A DNA stretch of 64,000 nt from Apibacter sp. B3706 (lineage in GTDB: Bacteria > Bacteroidota > Bacteroidia > Flavobacteriales > Weeksellaceae): assembly GCF_011082725.1 (NCBI RefSeq), contig NZ_CP049715.1, forward strand, positions 992,001-1,056,000, in the 5' to 3' direction. Positions within the stretch are counted from its first letter, which is position 1; every line of letters begins with the position of its first letter. The notes beneath the pieces were generated by a model that made no database searches, had not been told where the DNA came from, and was given only the letters and a program-made list of their open reading frames with translations. Positions 16,491-24,327 of the stretch are shown piece after piece. The position numbers and the translations under genes are program-made.

Positions 16491-18370
16491 AAAACTATGA
16501 GCTTATTATACCTACCCGAATGGCTTAAAAAAGCCAATGAAACCTTTAAACAAATAGGTAATAACATTAAAAAATTATATGAAACTCTTAACAACAAAGT
16601 AGACAAAGAAGCTGGAAAAGGCCTTTCAGAGCAAAACTTTACCAAACAAGAAAAAGACAAACTAAAAAGTCTTTCCAACAAATATTTAGGAACTTATGCT
16701 TCCTTTGAAGCCTTGTGTGCGGCTTATCCCGAAACCGAAACCAACGCCCAAAAGTGGAACCCTTCCAAAGAAGGCGGGTTTTATGCCGATGTAGACGAAG
16801 GAAAAGGCAAAAAAGTATCTCGTTACATTTGGGACACTAACGATTTTACATGGACTAAACAGGGGGGTACATCTGCCGCATTAACGGCATCCCAAATAAA
16901 GGAAATGTACGAGTCCAATGCAAACACCAATGCCTTTACCGATAAAGAAAAACAAACGGTAAACACGGTAGAAAAAGATATCGAAAGTTTAAAAAACGTC
17001 AAAATTGGAACAAGAAATTTACTATATGTAGGAAAATCCGAAAAAGAAAAATTATTTGGATATATAAACAGTGACGGTTCAGTAATGAATGGTGAATATG
17101 ATATTTATACGGATTTAATTTTAGTTGAAGATTACAAAAAATTAACCGTTAAAGTATGGGAAAAACCCCTTACCGGTTATGCCTCTCTTGCCTTTTACGA
17201 TAAAGACGAAAAATTTATTAAAAAAGTAGATTTTAAAGGAAATACATATACTGAAAGCACTGTTGATATACCTGCTGATACTTTTTATTTACGAATATCA
17301 ACCCCGCGTCCATTAACTAAAAAAGGAAAATACAAAGTAGAATTTGGAGACAAAGCAACCGATTATACGGCCGCTCCGGAAGACTTTGTGCTTGACACCG
17401 AAATAGAAGACCCCTTAAAAATATATCAAGAAGAATTATTAAAAAAATAAAAAACTATGAGCTTATTATACCTACCCGAATGGCTTAAAAAAGCCAATGA
17501 AACCTTTAAACAAATAGGTAATAACATTAAAAAATTATATGAAACTCTTAACAATAAAGTAGATAAAGAAGCAGGAAAAGGCCTTTCAGAGCAAAACTTT
17601 ACCAAACAAGAAAAAGACAAACTAAAAAGTCTTTCCAACAAATATTTAGGAACTTATGCTTCCTTTGAAGCCTTGTGTGCGGCTTATCCCGAAACCGAAA
17701 CCAATGCACAAAAGTGGAACCCTTCCAAAGAAGGCGGGTTTTATGCCGATGTAGACGAAGGAAAAGGCAAAAAAGTATCTCGTTACATTTGGGACACTAA
17801 CGATTTTACATGGACTAAACAGGAAGGAACATCTACCGCTTTAACGGCATCCCAAATAAAGGAAATGTACGAGTCCAATGCAAATACCAATGCCTTTACC
17901 GATAAAGAAAAACAAACGGTAAACACGGTAGAAAAAGATATCGAAAGTTTAAAAAACGTCAAAATTGGAACAAGAAATTTACTATATGCAGGAAAATCCG
18001 AAAAAGAAAAATTATTTGGATATATAGGTGATGACGGTAAAATAATGAACAATGAGCGAGATATTTATACTGATTTTATAGAGGTTAAAGACTACTTGAA
18101 AATAGTCGTGAAATGTTGGAGTAAGCCTTCAGGAGGACACCCTGTCATAGCTTTTTACGATAAAGATAAAAAATTTATCAAAAAAGAATATTTTAATGAA
18201 AATACTTATTACGAACTGATACTTGATATACCTGCTAATACCTTTTATTTACGAATATCGGCCCCGCGTCCATCAACTACAAACGGGAAATACAAAGTAG
18301 AATTTGGAGACAAAGCAACCGATTATACAGACGCACCGGAAGACTTTGTGCTTGATTTCCAAACAGAAGA
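16457..18370 (+). repeat. 960-bp tandem direct repeat in the fibre genes
   Basis: From about 16460 the sequence recurs 960 bases later (16501 onward equals 17461 onward with few changes). The first about 540 bases of each copy are nearly identical, with mostly synonymous differences; the last about 400 bases differ strongly. The repeat includes the end of the small fibre-associated gene and one whole fibre gene, so it is a gene duplication. Confidence 0.95.
16497..17450 (+). CDS. Tail-fibre protein, copy A
   Basis: 317 residues. Order: an N-terminal helical attachment segment (MSLLYLPEWLKKANETFKQI) with LYETLNNK coiled coil; a conserved domain (YASFEALCAAYPETET ... WDTNDFTWTKQ, about 70-125) seen in many phage fibres; a helical linker; and a beta-sandwich-like C-terminal domain starting at GTRNLLY (about 182) and ending in the GDKATDYTAAPED motif, a common fibre or carbohydrate-binding arrangement. 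Ends in the EDPLKIYQEELLKK tag. The C-terminal domain is the part most different from copy B, which suggests receptor-range variation. Confidence 0.75.
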   Translation: MSLLYLPEWLKKANETFKQIGNNIKKLYETLNNKVDKEAGKGLSEQNFTKQEKDKLKSLSNKYLGTYASFEALCAAYPETETNAQKWNPSKEGGFYADVDEGKGKKVSRYIWDTNDFTWTKQGGTSAALTASQIKEMYESNANTNAFTDKEKQTVNTVEKDIESLKNVKIGTRNLLYVGKSEKEKLFGYINSDGSVMNGEYDIYTDLILVEDYKKLTVKVWEKPLTGYASLAFYDKDEKFIKKVDFKGNTYTESTVDIPADTFYLRISTPRPLTKKGKYKVEFGDKATDYTAAPEDFVLDTEIEDPLKIYQEELLKK

Positions 18371-18404
18371 TCCACTAAATGTTTATCTAGAAGCCTTAAA
18401 ATAA
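17457..18404 (+). CDS. Tail-fibre protein, copy B
   Basis: 315 residues. Residues 1-185 are almost identical to copy A; changes include EGTSTA for GGTSAA and LLYAGK for LLYVGK. The C-terminal domain then diverges (VVKCWSKPSGGHPVIAF against LTVKVWEKPLTGYASLAF) but keeps the NTFYLRIS and GDKATDYT anchors. Ends EDPLNVYLEALK, a variant of the tag in the two preceding genes. Likely a second receptor-binding fibre. Confidence 0.75.
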   Translation: MSLLYLPEWLKKANETFKQIGNNIKKLYETLNNKVDKEAGKGLSEQNFTKQEKDKLKSLSNKYLGTYASFEALCAAYPETETNAQKWNPSKEGGFYADVDEGKGKKVSRYIWDTNDFTWTKQEGTSTALTASQIKEMYESNANTNAFTDKEKQTVNTVEKDIESLKNVKIGTRNLLYAGKSEKEKLFGYIGDDGKIMNNERDIYTDFIEVKDYLKIVVKCWSKPSGGHPVIAFYDKDKKFIKKEYFNENTYYELILDIPANTFYLRISAPRPSTTNGKYKVEFGDKATDYTDAPEDFVLDFQTEDPLNVYLEALK

Positions 18405-18411
18405 TTAAAAG

Positions 18412-19308
18412 ATGAGCTTAATAAACCTAAAATCTTTCTGTCAACAAACTAATCAAACTTTTTCAGTAATAGCAAAGGATTATAAAAGATTCCGAACACA
18501 TGTCAATAGTATGTTTGAGTCCTTAACAATCGGAGGTCGAAATATTCTATGTGAAAAAAAATGTTTAGAGGAAAAACGTTTTGGTTATTTAGGTGAACAA
18601 GGAGAAATAATTACAGATGATAATTATATATATACTGATTATATACCGGTATATGATTATGAATATATTACAATAAAGTTATGGGGAGGTAGTAATAGAA
18701 ATTTTAGAGCTTCGTTATCTTATTATCAATCTAATAAAGAATATGCAGGCTCACGAACACTTCCTTCTGATTCATATTCAGTAAATACGTTTAATATACC
18801 CGGAGTGGCATATTTCGTAAGAATATCCGTTCCTCATCCTAGATTTCAAGTCAAGTACAAAGTAGAATTTGGAGATAAAGCAACCGATTATACTCCTGCC
18901 CTGGAAGATTACCCATACTTAAATCAAAAAATTTATGACAAAGAAACTCTCAACTGGAATTTTCATCCGAAAACTGACGTAATTTCTTTTTTAGCTGTAA
19001 AAGAAGGAGGCTTGGTTGTAATTACGGCAACAATATACATTAAAAACGCCGAAGAAAAAGAGGTAATAACCTTATTTAAAGTCCCGGAAGAATTGAAAGG
19101 CAAGACTGATGTAAACCAATTAATAAATGTCGTTCGGTTGAGTACAATCATGGGTAACAGAAGTACCCTCAGAGAGCTAGATTATTTCTGTGAGAATGGT
19201 AGCGTAACTATTTCTAATACTAAATTCGAAGGAGTTAATGATTCCTTTAACGATTTCAAAGACAGTAAAGTACGAATAACTTTAACGTATCCCTGCTTAA
19301 AAATTTAG
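18412..19308 (+). CDS. Third fibre-family protein, diverged
   Basis: 298 residues. It starts MSLINLKSFCQQTNQTF, echoing MSLLYLPEWLKKANETF of the two fibres, lacks the middle FEALCAAYP domain, and keeps the C-terminal fibre domain (IGGRNILCE ... YIYTDYIPVYDY ... GDKATDYTPALED). A further beta-rich domain (WNFHPKTDVISFLAV onward) is added at the end, and the EDPL tag is missing. Probably another tail fibre or its tip. Confidence 0.7.
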   Translation: MSLINLKSFCQQTNQTFSVIAKDYKRFRTHVNSMFESLTIGGRNILCEKKCLEEKRFGYLGEQGEIITDDNYIYTDYIPVYDYEYITIKLWGGSNRNFRASLSYYQSNKEYAGSRTLPSDSYSVNTFNIPGVAYFVRISVPHPRFQVKYKVEFGDKATDYTPALEDYPYLNQKIYDKETLNWNFHPKTDVISFLAVKEGGLVVITATIYIKNAEEKEVITLFKVPEELKGKTDVNQLINVVRLSTIMGNRSTLRELDYFCENGSVTISNTKFEGVNDSFNDFKDSKVRITLTYPCLKI

Positions 19309-19341
19309 AGACAGCCCGTAAGTAATTGAGAGAAAATAAAT

Positions 19342-20157
19342 ATGAGATGTAAAAACAAAGTCCTGAAATTAGCTTTTTCGGGATCAAAATACAGAAGAAT
19401 ACCGGATATATATGATTTAATAAAATCAAAAAAATACAATAGAATAGTAGAAGTTTTTGGCGGCTCGTGTTGTATTTCTAATAATATGTTGAGAGATAAG
19501 GTCGTCAATCAGGCCGTTGCTAATGATTTTGACGGATATTTTGAAAAATTCGAAGAAAATATAATTTTTAAAGAAAATCTTATAAAACAACTGTTACAAA
19601 AAGGATTTAAAAAATCAGAAAGCATGCTTTCCACGGAAAAACAAGAATATCTAAAAAAATTATTAAGCCCGATTAAAGAAGATAAAAACTTACTTGCATT
19701 TCTCGCCAAAAATTTTGCGCATAGTGCGGTCCGTGCAACTGAAACTATAGATATAAAAGATTTCAATTATTTAAGGGGTGAGTTGTCGACACGTCAAGAA
19801 AGACTTTATTATGAAGAATTAAAAAATGTACAGCTTTATCGATTACATTATGAAGATTTTATCAGTAAATACGTGCAAAATGACGACAAAACCACTTTGG
19901 TAGTTTTGGATCCCCCCTATATGAACGCGCGACAAAAACAATATCAAAATACCACGTATTTCGGTATCACGGAGACGTTAAAACTATTAAATCTAATGAA
20001 GGATAAAAGAAATGATTTTTTATTTTTTAACATGCGTAAAGACGATACTACTGCTTTATTGGACTTATTAAATCTTAAATATACCTACCAAACGCGCCTG
20101 ACATCAATTTCAAAAAATAATGTACGGGAAGATTTTTTAGCTTATATAACCTTTTAA
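19342..20157 (+). CDS. D12-class adenine-specific DNA methyltransferase
   Basis: 271 residues. SAM-binding motif I appears as VEVFGGSCCIS and the catalytic motif IV as VVLDPPYMN, in the Dam/D12 order. LAFSGSKYRRI at the start takes the place of the usual KWAGGK-type motif. It methylates adenine N6, probably modifying phage DNA against host restriction; the recognition site is unknown. Its place between fibres and lysis genes in the late transcript is unusual for a methylase and suggests modification shortly before packaging. Confidence 0.8.
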   Translation: MRCKNKVLKLAFSGSKYRRIPDIYDLIKSKKYNRIVEVFGGSCCISNNMLRDKVVNQAVANDFDGYFEKFEENIIFKENLIKQLLQKGFKKSESMLSTEKQEYLKKLLSPIKEDKNLLAFLAKNFAHSAVRATETIDIKDFNYLRGELSTRQERLYYEELKNVQLYRLHYEDFISKYVQNDDKTTLVVLDPPYMNARQKQYQNTTYFGITETLKLLNLMKDKRNDFLFFNMRKDDTTALLDLLNLKYTYQTRLTSISKNNVREDFLAYITF

Positions 20158-20160
20158 CGA

Positions 20161-20571
20161 ATGAAAGAAATAATAGATAAAATAATGTCTTTCGGCGATT
20201 GGTTTATAACCAACGCTTTCAAAAAAGAATTTTTATTTCTGTTAGTCTGCGCCTTAATGCTCATCCCCGCCTATATATTCCACGATGAGTTGGAAGATAA
20301 AAAAAGAGAAAAGATAGAATGCGACAAAAACAGAGAAGAGGAAAAAGACGAGTATTATTTAGAACTGAAGAAAAAAGATGAAAAATACGATGAACTGGAA
20401 AAAAAGTACATAGAACAAAACCAAAAATGTTATGAGAAATGGGTGGAATACTTAGGCGAAACCAAAAAAGAATATCACCATATAACCAAAGATATTCAAG
20501 ATAACGAAAAAATAATTAGAGAAGCAAACGAAGCTATTTTAAGATTAAAAAAACTAAAAAAAGAAAAATAG
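20161..20571 (+). CDS. Membrane-anchored coiled-coil lysis protein (holin- or Rz-like candidate)
   Basis: 136 residues. One hydrophobic segment (FLFLLVCALMLIPAYIF, about residues 22-40) is followed by a long charged coiled coil (residues 45-136). This N-in membrane protein with a coiled-coil body directly upstream of the amidase fits a lysis cassette. A holin usually has more membrane segments, so an inner-membrane spanin-like part is also possible. Confidence 0.5.
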   Translation: MKEIIDKIMSFGDWFITNAFKKEFLFLLVCALMLIPAYIFHDELEDKKREKIECDKNREEEKDEYYLELKKKDEKYDELEKKYIEQNQKCYEKWVEYLGETKKEYHHITKDIQDNEKIIREANEAILRLKKLKKEK

Positions 20572-20572
20572 T

Positions 20573-20953
20573 ATGAAACTAAAAATTATCATATCGGCCC
20601 TTGTAGTACTCCTTTTTTGTTATTTACTCAAGCCTTATCCTTTAGAGTATAAGACGCATCACAGAAATACAGAAAGTAAGAAAAACCGCTTTGCTGTTTC
20701 TGAGTTGCCGAATATCGATTCCATAAAAACCATAACAAGCAAAAATGTAAATAACATCAAAGCGAAAAGAAAAATTTTTTGGAATTCCGAAAAAAGAAAA
20801 AATAGAGTTCTGTCTCAACTAGAAGAGGAAATAGCCTTAGCACAAAAAGAAATTACAACAGAATTGAATAAAGATAAAGAAGATAAAAATTTAAAAAATA
20901 TATCTACAGATCCAATAAAAAAAAAACAAAATAAAAAAACTTCAAAAAATTAA
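20573..20953 (+). CDS. Signal-anchored lysis-cassette protein, unknown
   Basis: 126 residues. A hydrophobic N-terminus (IIISALVVLLFCYLL) acts as a signal anchor; the rest is highly basic and disordered, with a KKKQNKKTSKN end. One base separates its ATG from the upstream stop region. It may be a pinholin-like or inner-membrane accessory; no domain is recognised. Confidence 0.5.
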   Translation: MKLKIIISALVVLLFCYLLKPYPLEYKTHHRNTESKKNRFAVSELPNIDSIKTITSKNVNNIKAKRKIFWNSEKRKNRVLSQLEEEIALAQKEITTELNKDKEDKNLKNISTDPIKKKQNKKTSKN

Positions 20954-20956
20954 ACA

Positions 20957-21493
20957 ATGAGAAAAGTAGCGATAGTTGTCGGGCATGCCAAAAACAATCC
21001 GGGCGCTTTTTCTAAATGGTTAAAGCCCGAATGGGAATATAATTTAAACGTGGCCGAAGAACTAAAAAAAAATAATTCTTCCTTATATAGTATTTTTTGC
21101 CATGAAGGATATGACGGCGGTTATTATGCGATGGAAAAACGAACCGCCAATAAAATAAATGCAGAAGCATTTGATTTAGTTTTGGAATTACACTACAATT
21201 CGGCTTCTCCTATGGCTCACGGAACCGAATGTTGTTACTGGTTCGCCAGTAAAAAAGGGAAAGAATATGCGCAAAATATATCTTCCGAAATTAGCCGTTA
21301 TTTTTACACTACGAATAGGGGTATAAAAGCATTATATAATAAGAATGATCGGGGCTATTGGTTCACCTACTTAATGAAAGCGCCTGCTGTGATTGTTGAG
21401 CCGTTTTTTGGTTCCAATGAATTTGATTCCTTAAAATTTCAAGATCCTGTAAAATACGCACAAGCATTACATAAAATTATTGCCTCCTTATGA
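20957..21493 (+). CDS. N-acetylmuramoyl-L-alanine amidase (endolysin)
   Basis: 178 residues, amidase_3 fold. Zinc-binding His10 in the AIVVGHAKNNPG motif and His79 in LELHYNSA, with catalytic Glu148 in VIVEPFFGS; a second zinc ligand may be a Glu near 25. It cuts the amide bond between muramic acid and L-alanine. There is no signal peptide, so it needs a holin to reach the wall, which fits the two membrane genes upstream. Its stop overlaps the next ATG. Confidence 0.85.
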   Translation: MRKVAIVVGHAKNNPGAFSKWLKPEWEYNLNVAEELKKNNSSLYSIFCHEGYDGGYYAMEKRTANKINAEAFDLVLELHYNSASPMAHGTECCYWFASKKGKEYAQNISSEISRYFYTTNRGIKALYNKNDRGYWFTYLMKAPAVIVEPFFGSNEFDSLKFQDPVKYAQALHKIIASL

Positions 21494-21990
21494 ATTATAC
21501 ACTGCTTTTTTGGTCGTTAATTTTAGTTCTTGTGCACACTTCTTGTTCCACAAGAAAAAAAGTTTTGCAAAAAGATCACCGGTTGGTAATACGTGATACC
21601 TTTATTAAAAAAGACAGCATTTACGTGGTTAAAGAAAAAATCAGTATTTTACCTTCTGTAAATGCCGATATAATTGCCAATCCTTGCGATTCAACCGGGC
21701 GATTACACGTATTTAAAAAGGTGATCCCCTTCCCTTTCGGTCGCATCGAGCTAACCTCTGAAAATAATAACATACTGGCAAAAGTAAATACCGACAGTAT
21801 TAATTCCGTTTTTCAAAAACAATATGAAGAGCGCCATAAAAAACAAATCGACAGGATTTCAGAACTTGAAAAGGTCAACAAAACGTTAAAAAATACCCCT
21901 TTCAATGGGTGGAAAATTGGTTGTTTGGCTTCTTTATTTTTACATATGATTGCCATTTTCTATTTAGTTAAAAATAACCCTTTCCGATGA
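21490..21990 (+). CDS. Spanin-like lipoprotein with C-terminal membrane segment
   Basis: 166 residues. A hydrophobic N-terminus ending in HTSC looks like a lipoprotein signal with a loose lipobox (Cys19). The middle (DSIYVVKEKISILPSVNAD ...) is beta-like with a short coiled coil (ISELEKVNKTLK), and the C-terminus has a hydrophobic segment (IGCLASLFLHMIAIFYLV). Outer-membrane lipid plus inner-membrane anchor in one chain is the topology of a unimolecular spanin such as T1 gp11 (family knowledge), which disrupts the outer membrane last. Context after the amidase supports this. Confidence 0.55.
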   Translation: MNYTLLFWSLILVLVHTSCSTRKKVLQKDHRLVIRDTFIKKDSIYVVKEKISILPSVNADIIANPCDSTGRLHVFKKVIPFPFGRIELTSENNNILAKVNTDSINSVFQKQYEERHKKQIDRISELEKVNKTLKNTPFNGWKIGCLASLFLHMIAIFYLVKNNPFR

Positions 21991-22769
21991 AATTAAACTT
22001 TCAAGTGGCCGAACAATGGGACGAATTAAACGAATATCAATTAAGTCAAATTTCCGGTTTACTTTTTAAAAAAAAATTAGAGGAAAAAGAACTTCAATAC
22101 CGACTAATCTTTTATTTATTTGTTAAAAAAAATACTTTAAGAAATTATTTTAAATTTAGAAAGCTTATCAATCGGGTTTCAATTAATGAATTAATCCCCT
22201 ATACTGAATTTATAATTAAAAATGTACGCCGTACGGTTTTTCCTGAAAGTATTAAAATAAAAGGGAAAAAATTTTATTCTCCTTCTCCCCGATTAAGCAA
22301 TCTTACCATAGAGGAATTTGCAACCGCGGATCTGTTTTTTTATCAATGGAAAACAAAAAATTCTTTGGTAGATCTTGAACGCCTGATTACCGTTTTGTAC
22401 AGAGAAAAAAGCAATATCGAAATTATCGGAGATATTCGCAAACCTTTTTCAAAATTGGACCTGCCCCGGCGCGGCAATTATATTCCTTATCTAGATTTGA
22501 ATACAAAATTAGCGATTGGATTAACCTATTTAAGCTGTCGTAATTTAATAATCAAAAAATACCCGGTCTTGTTTCCTCCCGCTAAAAACAATACTGAAAA
22601 TAAAAAATACCAATCTTTTTACCCGGCCTTACTTTCTACATGTTTAGGAGAAATACAGCCCCTGGGAAACTTTAACGAAGCTAAAAATACCTTGATTGAT
22701 AATTTTTTTTCCATAGTAACGGAAAATATTTTGCTTTACAGAGAACGGGAAAAAGCAGCTAAAAAATAA
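21987..22769 (+). CDS. Tail-block protein, possible tail-assembly chaperone
   Basis: 260 residues, overlapping the upstream stop by four bases (ATGA). Helical, with an LTIEEFATADLFFYQW motif in the middle and a basic C-terminus. Similar proteins lie before tail genes in Bacteroidota prophages, but I recognise no named family. Tail-assembly or tail-chaperone function is a guess from position. Confidence 0.45.
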   Translation: MKLNFQVAEQWDELNEYQLSQISGLLFKKKLEEKELQYRLIFYLFVKKNTLRNYFKFRKLINRVSINELIPYTEFIIKNVRRTVFPESIKIKGKKFYSPSPRLSNLTIEEFATADLFFYQWKTKNSLVDLERLITVLYREKSNIEIIGDIRKPFSKLDLPRRGNYIPYLDLNTKLAIGLTYLSCRNLIIKKYPVLFPPAKNNTENKKYQSFYPALLSTCLGEIQPLGNFNEAKNTLIDNFFSIVTENILLYREREKAAKK

Positions 22770-22773
22770 ATGT

Positions 22774-23298
22774 ATGAAAAAAAGAGACGGATCCTACCGG
22801 ACTATTAAAAATTACCTGAAAAATTTAGTTTCTCAAACCGACCATATAAAAGAGGTGATCGGCTTGTCTCGTACCGAATTGAATAACAACTTATCCTCTC
22901 GCACAAAACCGGAAGATCCTTTGTTGGTGCTTTGGGGCTATGAAGCAAAATTAGACGGAAACAATAAGCAACACACGCGAGGAGTGCGCAAAATTACGTT
23001 TTCCATAGTATACCGATGTAAACCCTCCGATTATGCGGCGCAAGAAAAAGCATATGAACTTAGCGAATTATTCGGCGTAAATCTCATTTCAAGAATACAT
23101 TGGGATGCAATCACTCATCAATACCGTTGGTTGTCTCATGAGTTCGACAAAGACAGCGTTACCTGGAATTTAGTGGAATACGACACGGCTAATGGGTTGT
23201 TTGGGTGTGAATTTACCGTAACACTTACCATTAAAGACTCCTTATCCGTTGATCCTGATTTTTGGAAGGATAAAAAAGATTATTGTAATTATATTTAA
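22774..23298 (+). CDS. Tail-completion-like protein, unknown
   Basis: 174 residues. Compact alpha/beta protein with LWGYEAKLDGNN, then FSIVYRCKPSDYAAQEKA and a C-terminal NGLFGCEFTVTLTIKD strand pair, a pattern that recalls tail-terminator or tail-completion proteins. It ends the transcript from the lysis cassette; the next gene has its own -7 box. Confidence 0.4.
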   Translation: MKKRDGSYRTIKNYLKNLVSQTDHIKEVIGLSRTELNNNLSSRTKPEDPLLVLWGYEAKLDGNNKQHTRGVRKITFSIVYRCKPSDYAAQEKAYELSELFGVNLISRIHWDAITHQYRWLSHEFDKDSVTWNLVEYDTANGLFGCEFTVTLTIKDSLSVDPDFWKDKKDYCNYI

Positions 23299-23383
23299 AT
23301 GATAAATATCAGTAAAAAAAATAGTATTTTTTTAATAATTGTTACTTATATCTTAAAATAATTATAATATTGATAATTATTTG

Positions 23384-23391
23384 TATTTTTG
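23384..23391 (+). promoter_or_regulatory. TAnnTTTG box before the 94-residue accessory gene
   Basis: TATTTTTG, four bases upstream of the ATG at 23396, so the message would be nearly leaderless. No TTG at the usual -33 distance is seen. Confidence 0.4.
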
Positions 23392-23395
23392 GAAC

Positions 23396-23680
23396 ATGAA
23401 AAAAGAACTAGCTAAAAAAATGTCTGAAGAAGAGCTTTTTATTGAAAATTTGCTTTTCATTTTAGAACCTATATATACTAAAGGTCTTCCTATCGATGAA
23501 TTTAAAAGAACCCTGTTATATTTATCCTCTTTGGAAATGAACTCCAAAAAAAATAAAAATAAAATTATGAACAACTGGGTTTTTCCGTATATAGAATCTC
23601 TTTTTGTCTTTTTTGACAGGCTGCAACGAAATGAAGAACTAAAAAAAGAAAACAGATATTTCATTGAAGATCTTAACTGA
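23396..23680 (+). CDS. Accessory small protein, paralogue of the gene at 25943
   Basis: 94 residues from ATG 23396 (the in-frame ATG-less extension upstream is ignored). All-helical, with NWVFPYIESLFVFFDRL as a conserved core. The gene at 25943 has NWTVPYIESLLIFFSEL and matching positions along the rest, so the two are paralogues on either side of the repressor. Unknown function; a role in lysogeny or superinfection immunity is possible from position. Confidence 0.55.
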   Translation: MKKELAKKMSEEELFIENLLFILEPIYTKGLPIDEFKRTLLYLSSLEMNSKKNKNKIMNNWVFPYIESLFVFFDRLQRNEELKKENRYFIEDLN

Positions 23681-23702
23681 TGAAATAAATTAACTGCTTC
23701 TC

Positions 23703-23747
23703 AACTAATTAACCTACTTTTTTATTTTATCTAATTAGTTTTTTTTT
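23703..23747 (+). terminator. Rho-independent terminator after the first accessory gene
   Basis: 9-bp stem AACTAATTA/TAATTAGTT (23703-23711, 23732-23740) with a 20-base loop and a seven-T run. Its T-run runs straight into the TATTTTTG box of the next gene. Confidence 0.75.
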
Positions 23748-23754
23748 ATTTTTG
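23747..23754 (+). promoter_or_regulatory. TAnnTTTG box before the HIRAN gene
   Basis: TATTTTTG, 16 bases upstream of the ATG at 23771, directly following a terminator T-run. Confidence 0.5.
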
Positions 23755-23770
23755 CTAATAATTAAAACTA

Positions 23771-24292
23771 ATGAAAATGTTCATCTATTTTGTCTTTTTT
23801 ATAATAATATTTCTTATAATTATTATAGAAATAAATAAAAGCAAACCTTCTAAAAACCTAGTTGAAAACAACAAGGAAGCTACCTGCAAAGAAGTACCCA
23901 AATACTATAAAAATAAAAAATTAAATCCCTATTCATACCCGTGCCCCGAAAATAAACGGGGGGTGTTAAATATAGAATTTTTTGTTACAGGTACTCATTA
24001 TAAAGCCATGAGGGTAGATAAAGAAAGGCAAACAATTATACACCAAATGAAAGTCCACAATACCGTAACGATTGAAAAAGAACCGGATAACCCTTACGAT
24101 CCCCGCTCAATAGTAGTTTTAAATGAAAAAGGAGAAGATCTGGGATATATTAGAAAGATAGACCAATTTAAACTGCTTCCTTATTTGGATGCGAATAAGT
24201 TTATAATTGCTGCCCATATATACCGATTTTATACTAATGAATACGGAAAAAACGTAATTATACGCGTGTCAATCGGCGAAATATTAAAATAA
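23771..24292 (+). CDS. Membrane-anchored HIRAN-domain protein
   Basis: 173 residues. The first 24 residues are a single hydrophobic anchor (FVFFIIIFLIIIIEI). The C-terminal half has a HIRAN-like core: FFVTGTHYKA, then HNTVTIEKEPDNPYDPRSI and GEDLGYIRK. HIRAN domains usually bind DNA ends in helicases such as HLTF; a membrane-tethered form is unusual. A lysogenic-conversion or exclusion function is a guess, since the gene is in the accessory island. Confidence 0.65.
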   Translation: MKMFIYFVFFIIIFLIIIIEINKSKPSKNLVENNKEATCKEVPKYYKNKKLNPYSYPCPENKRGVLNIEFFVTGTHYKAMRVDKERQTIIHQMKVHNTVTIEKEPDNPYDPRSIVVLNEKGEDLGYIRKIDQFKLLPYLDANKFIIAAHIYRFYTNEYGKNVIIRVSIGEILK

Positions 24293-24327
24293 AAGTTACC
24301 ATTATAAATCTCTAAAACTTTGTATAT

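Noticed and set aside
16497-18404. Phase-variable inversion of fibre genes
   Set aside because: The copies are in the same orientation and there is no invertase gene or flanking inverted repeats; this is a tandem duplication.
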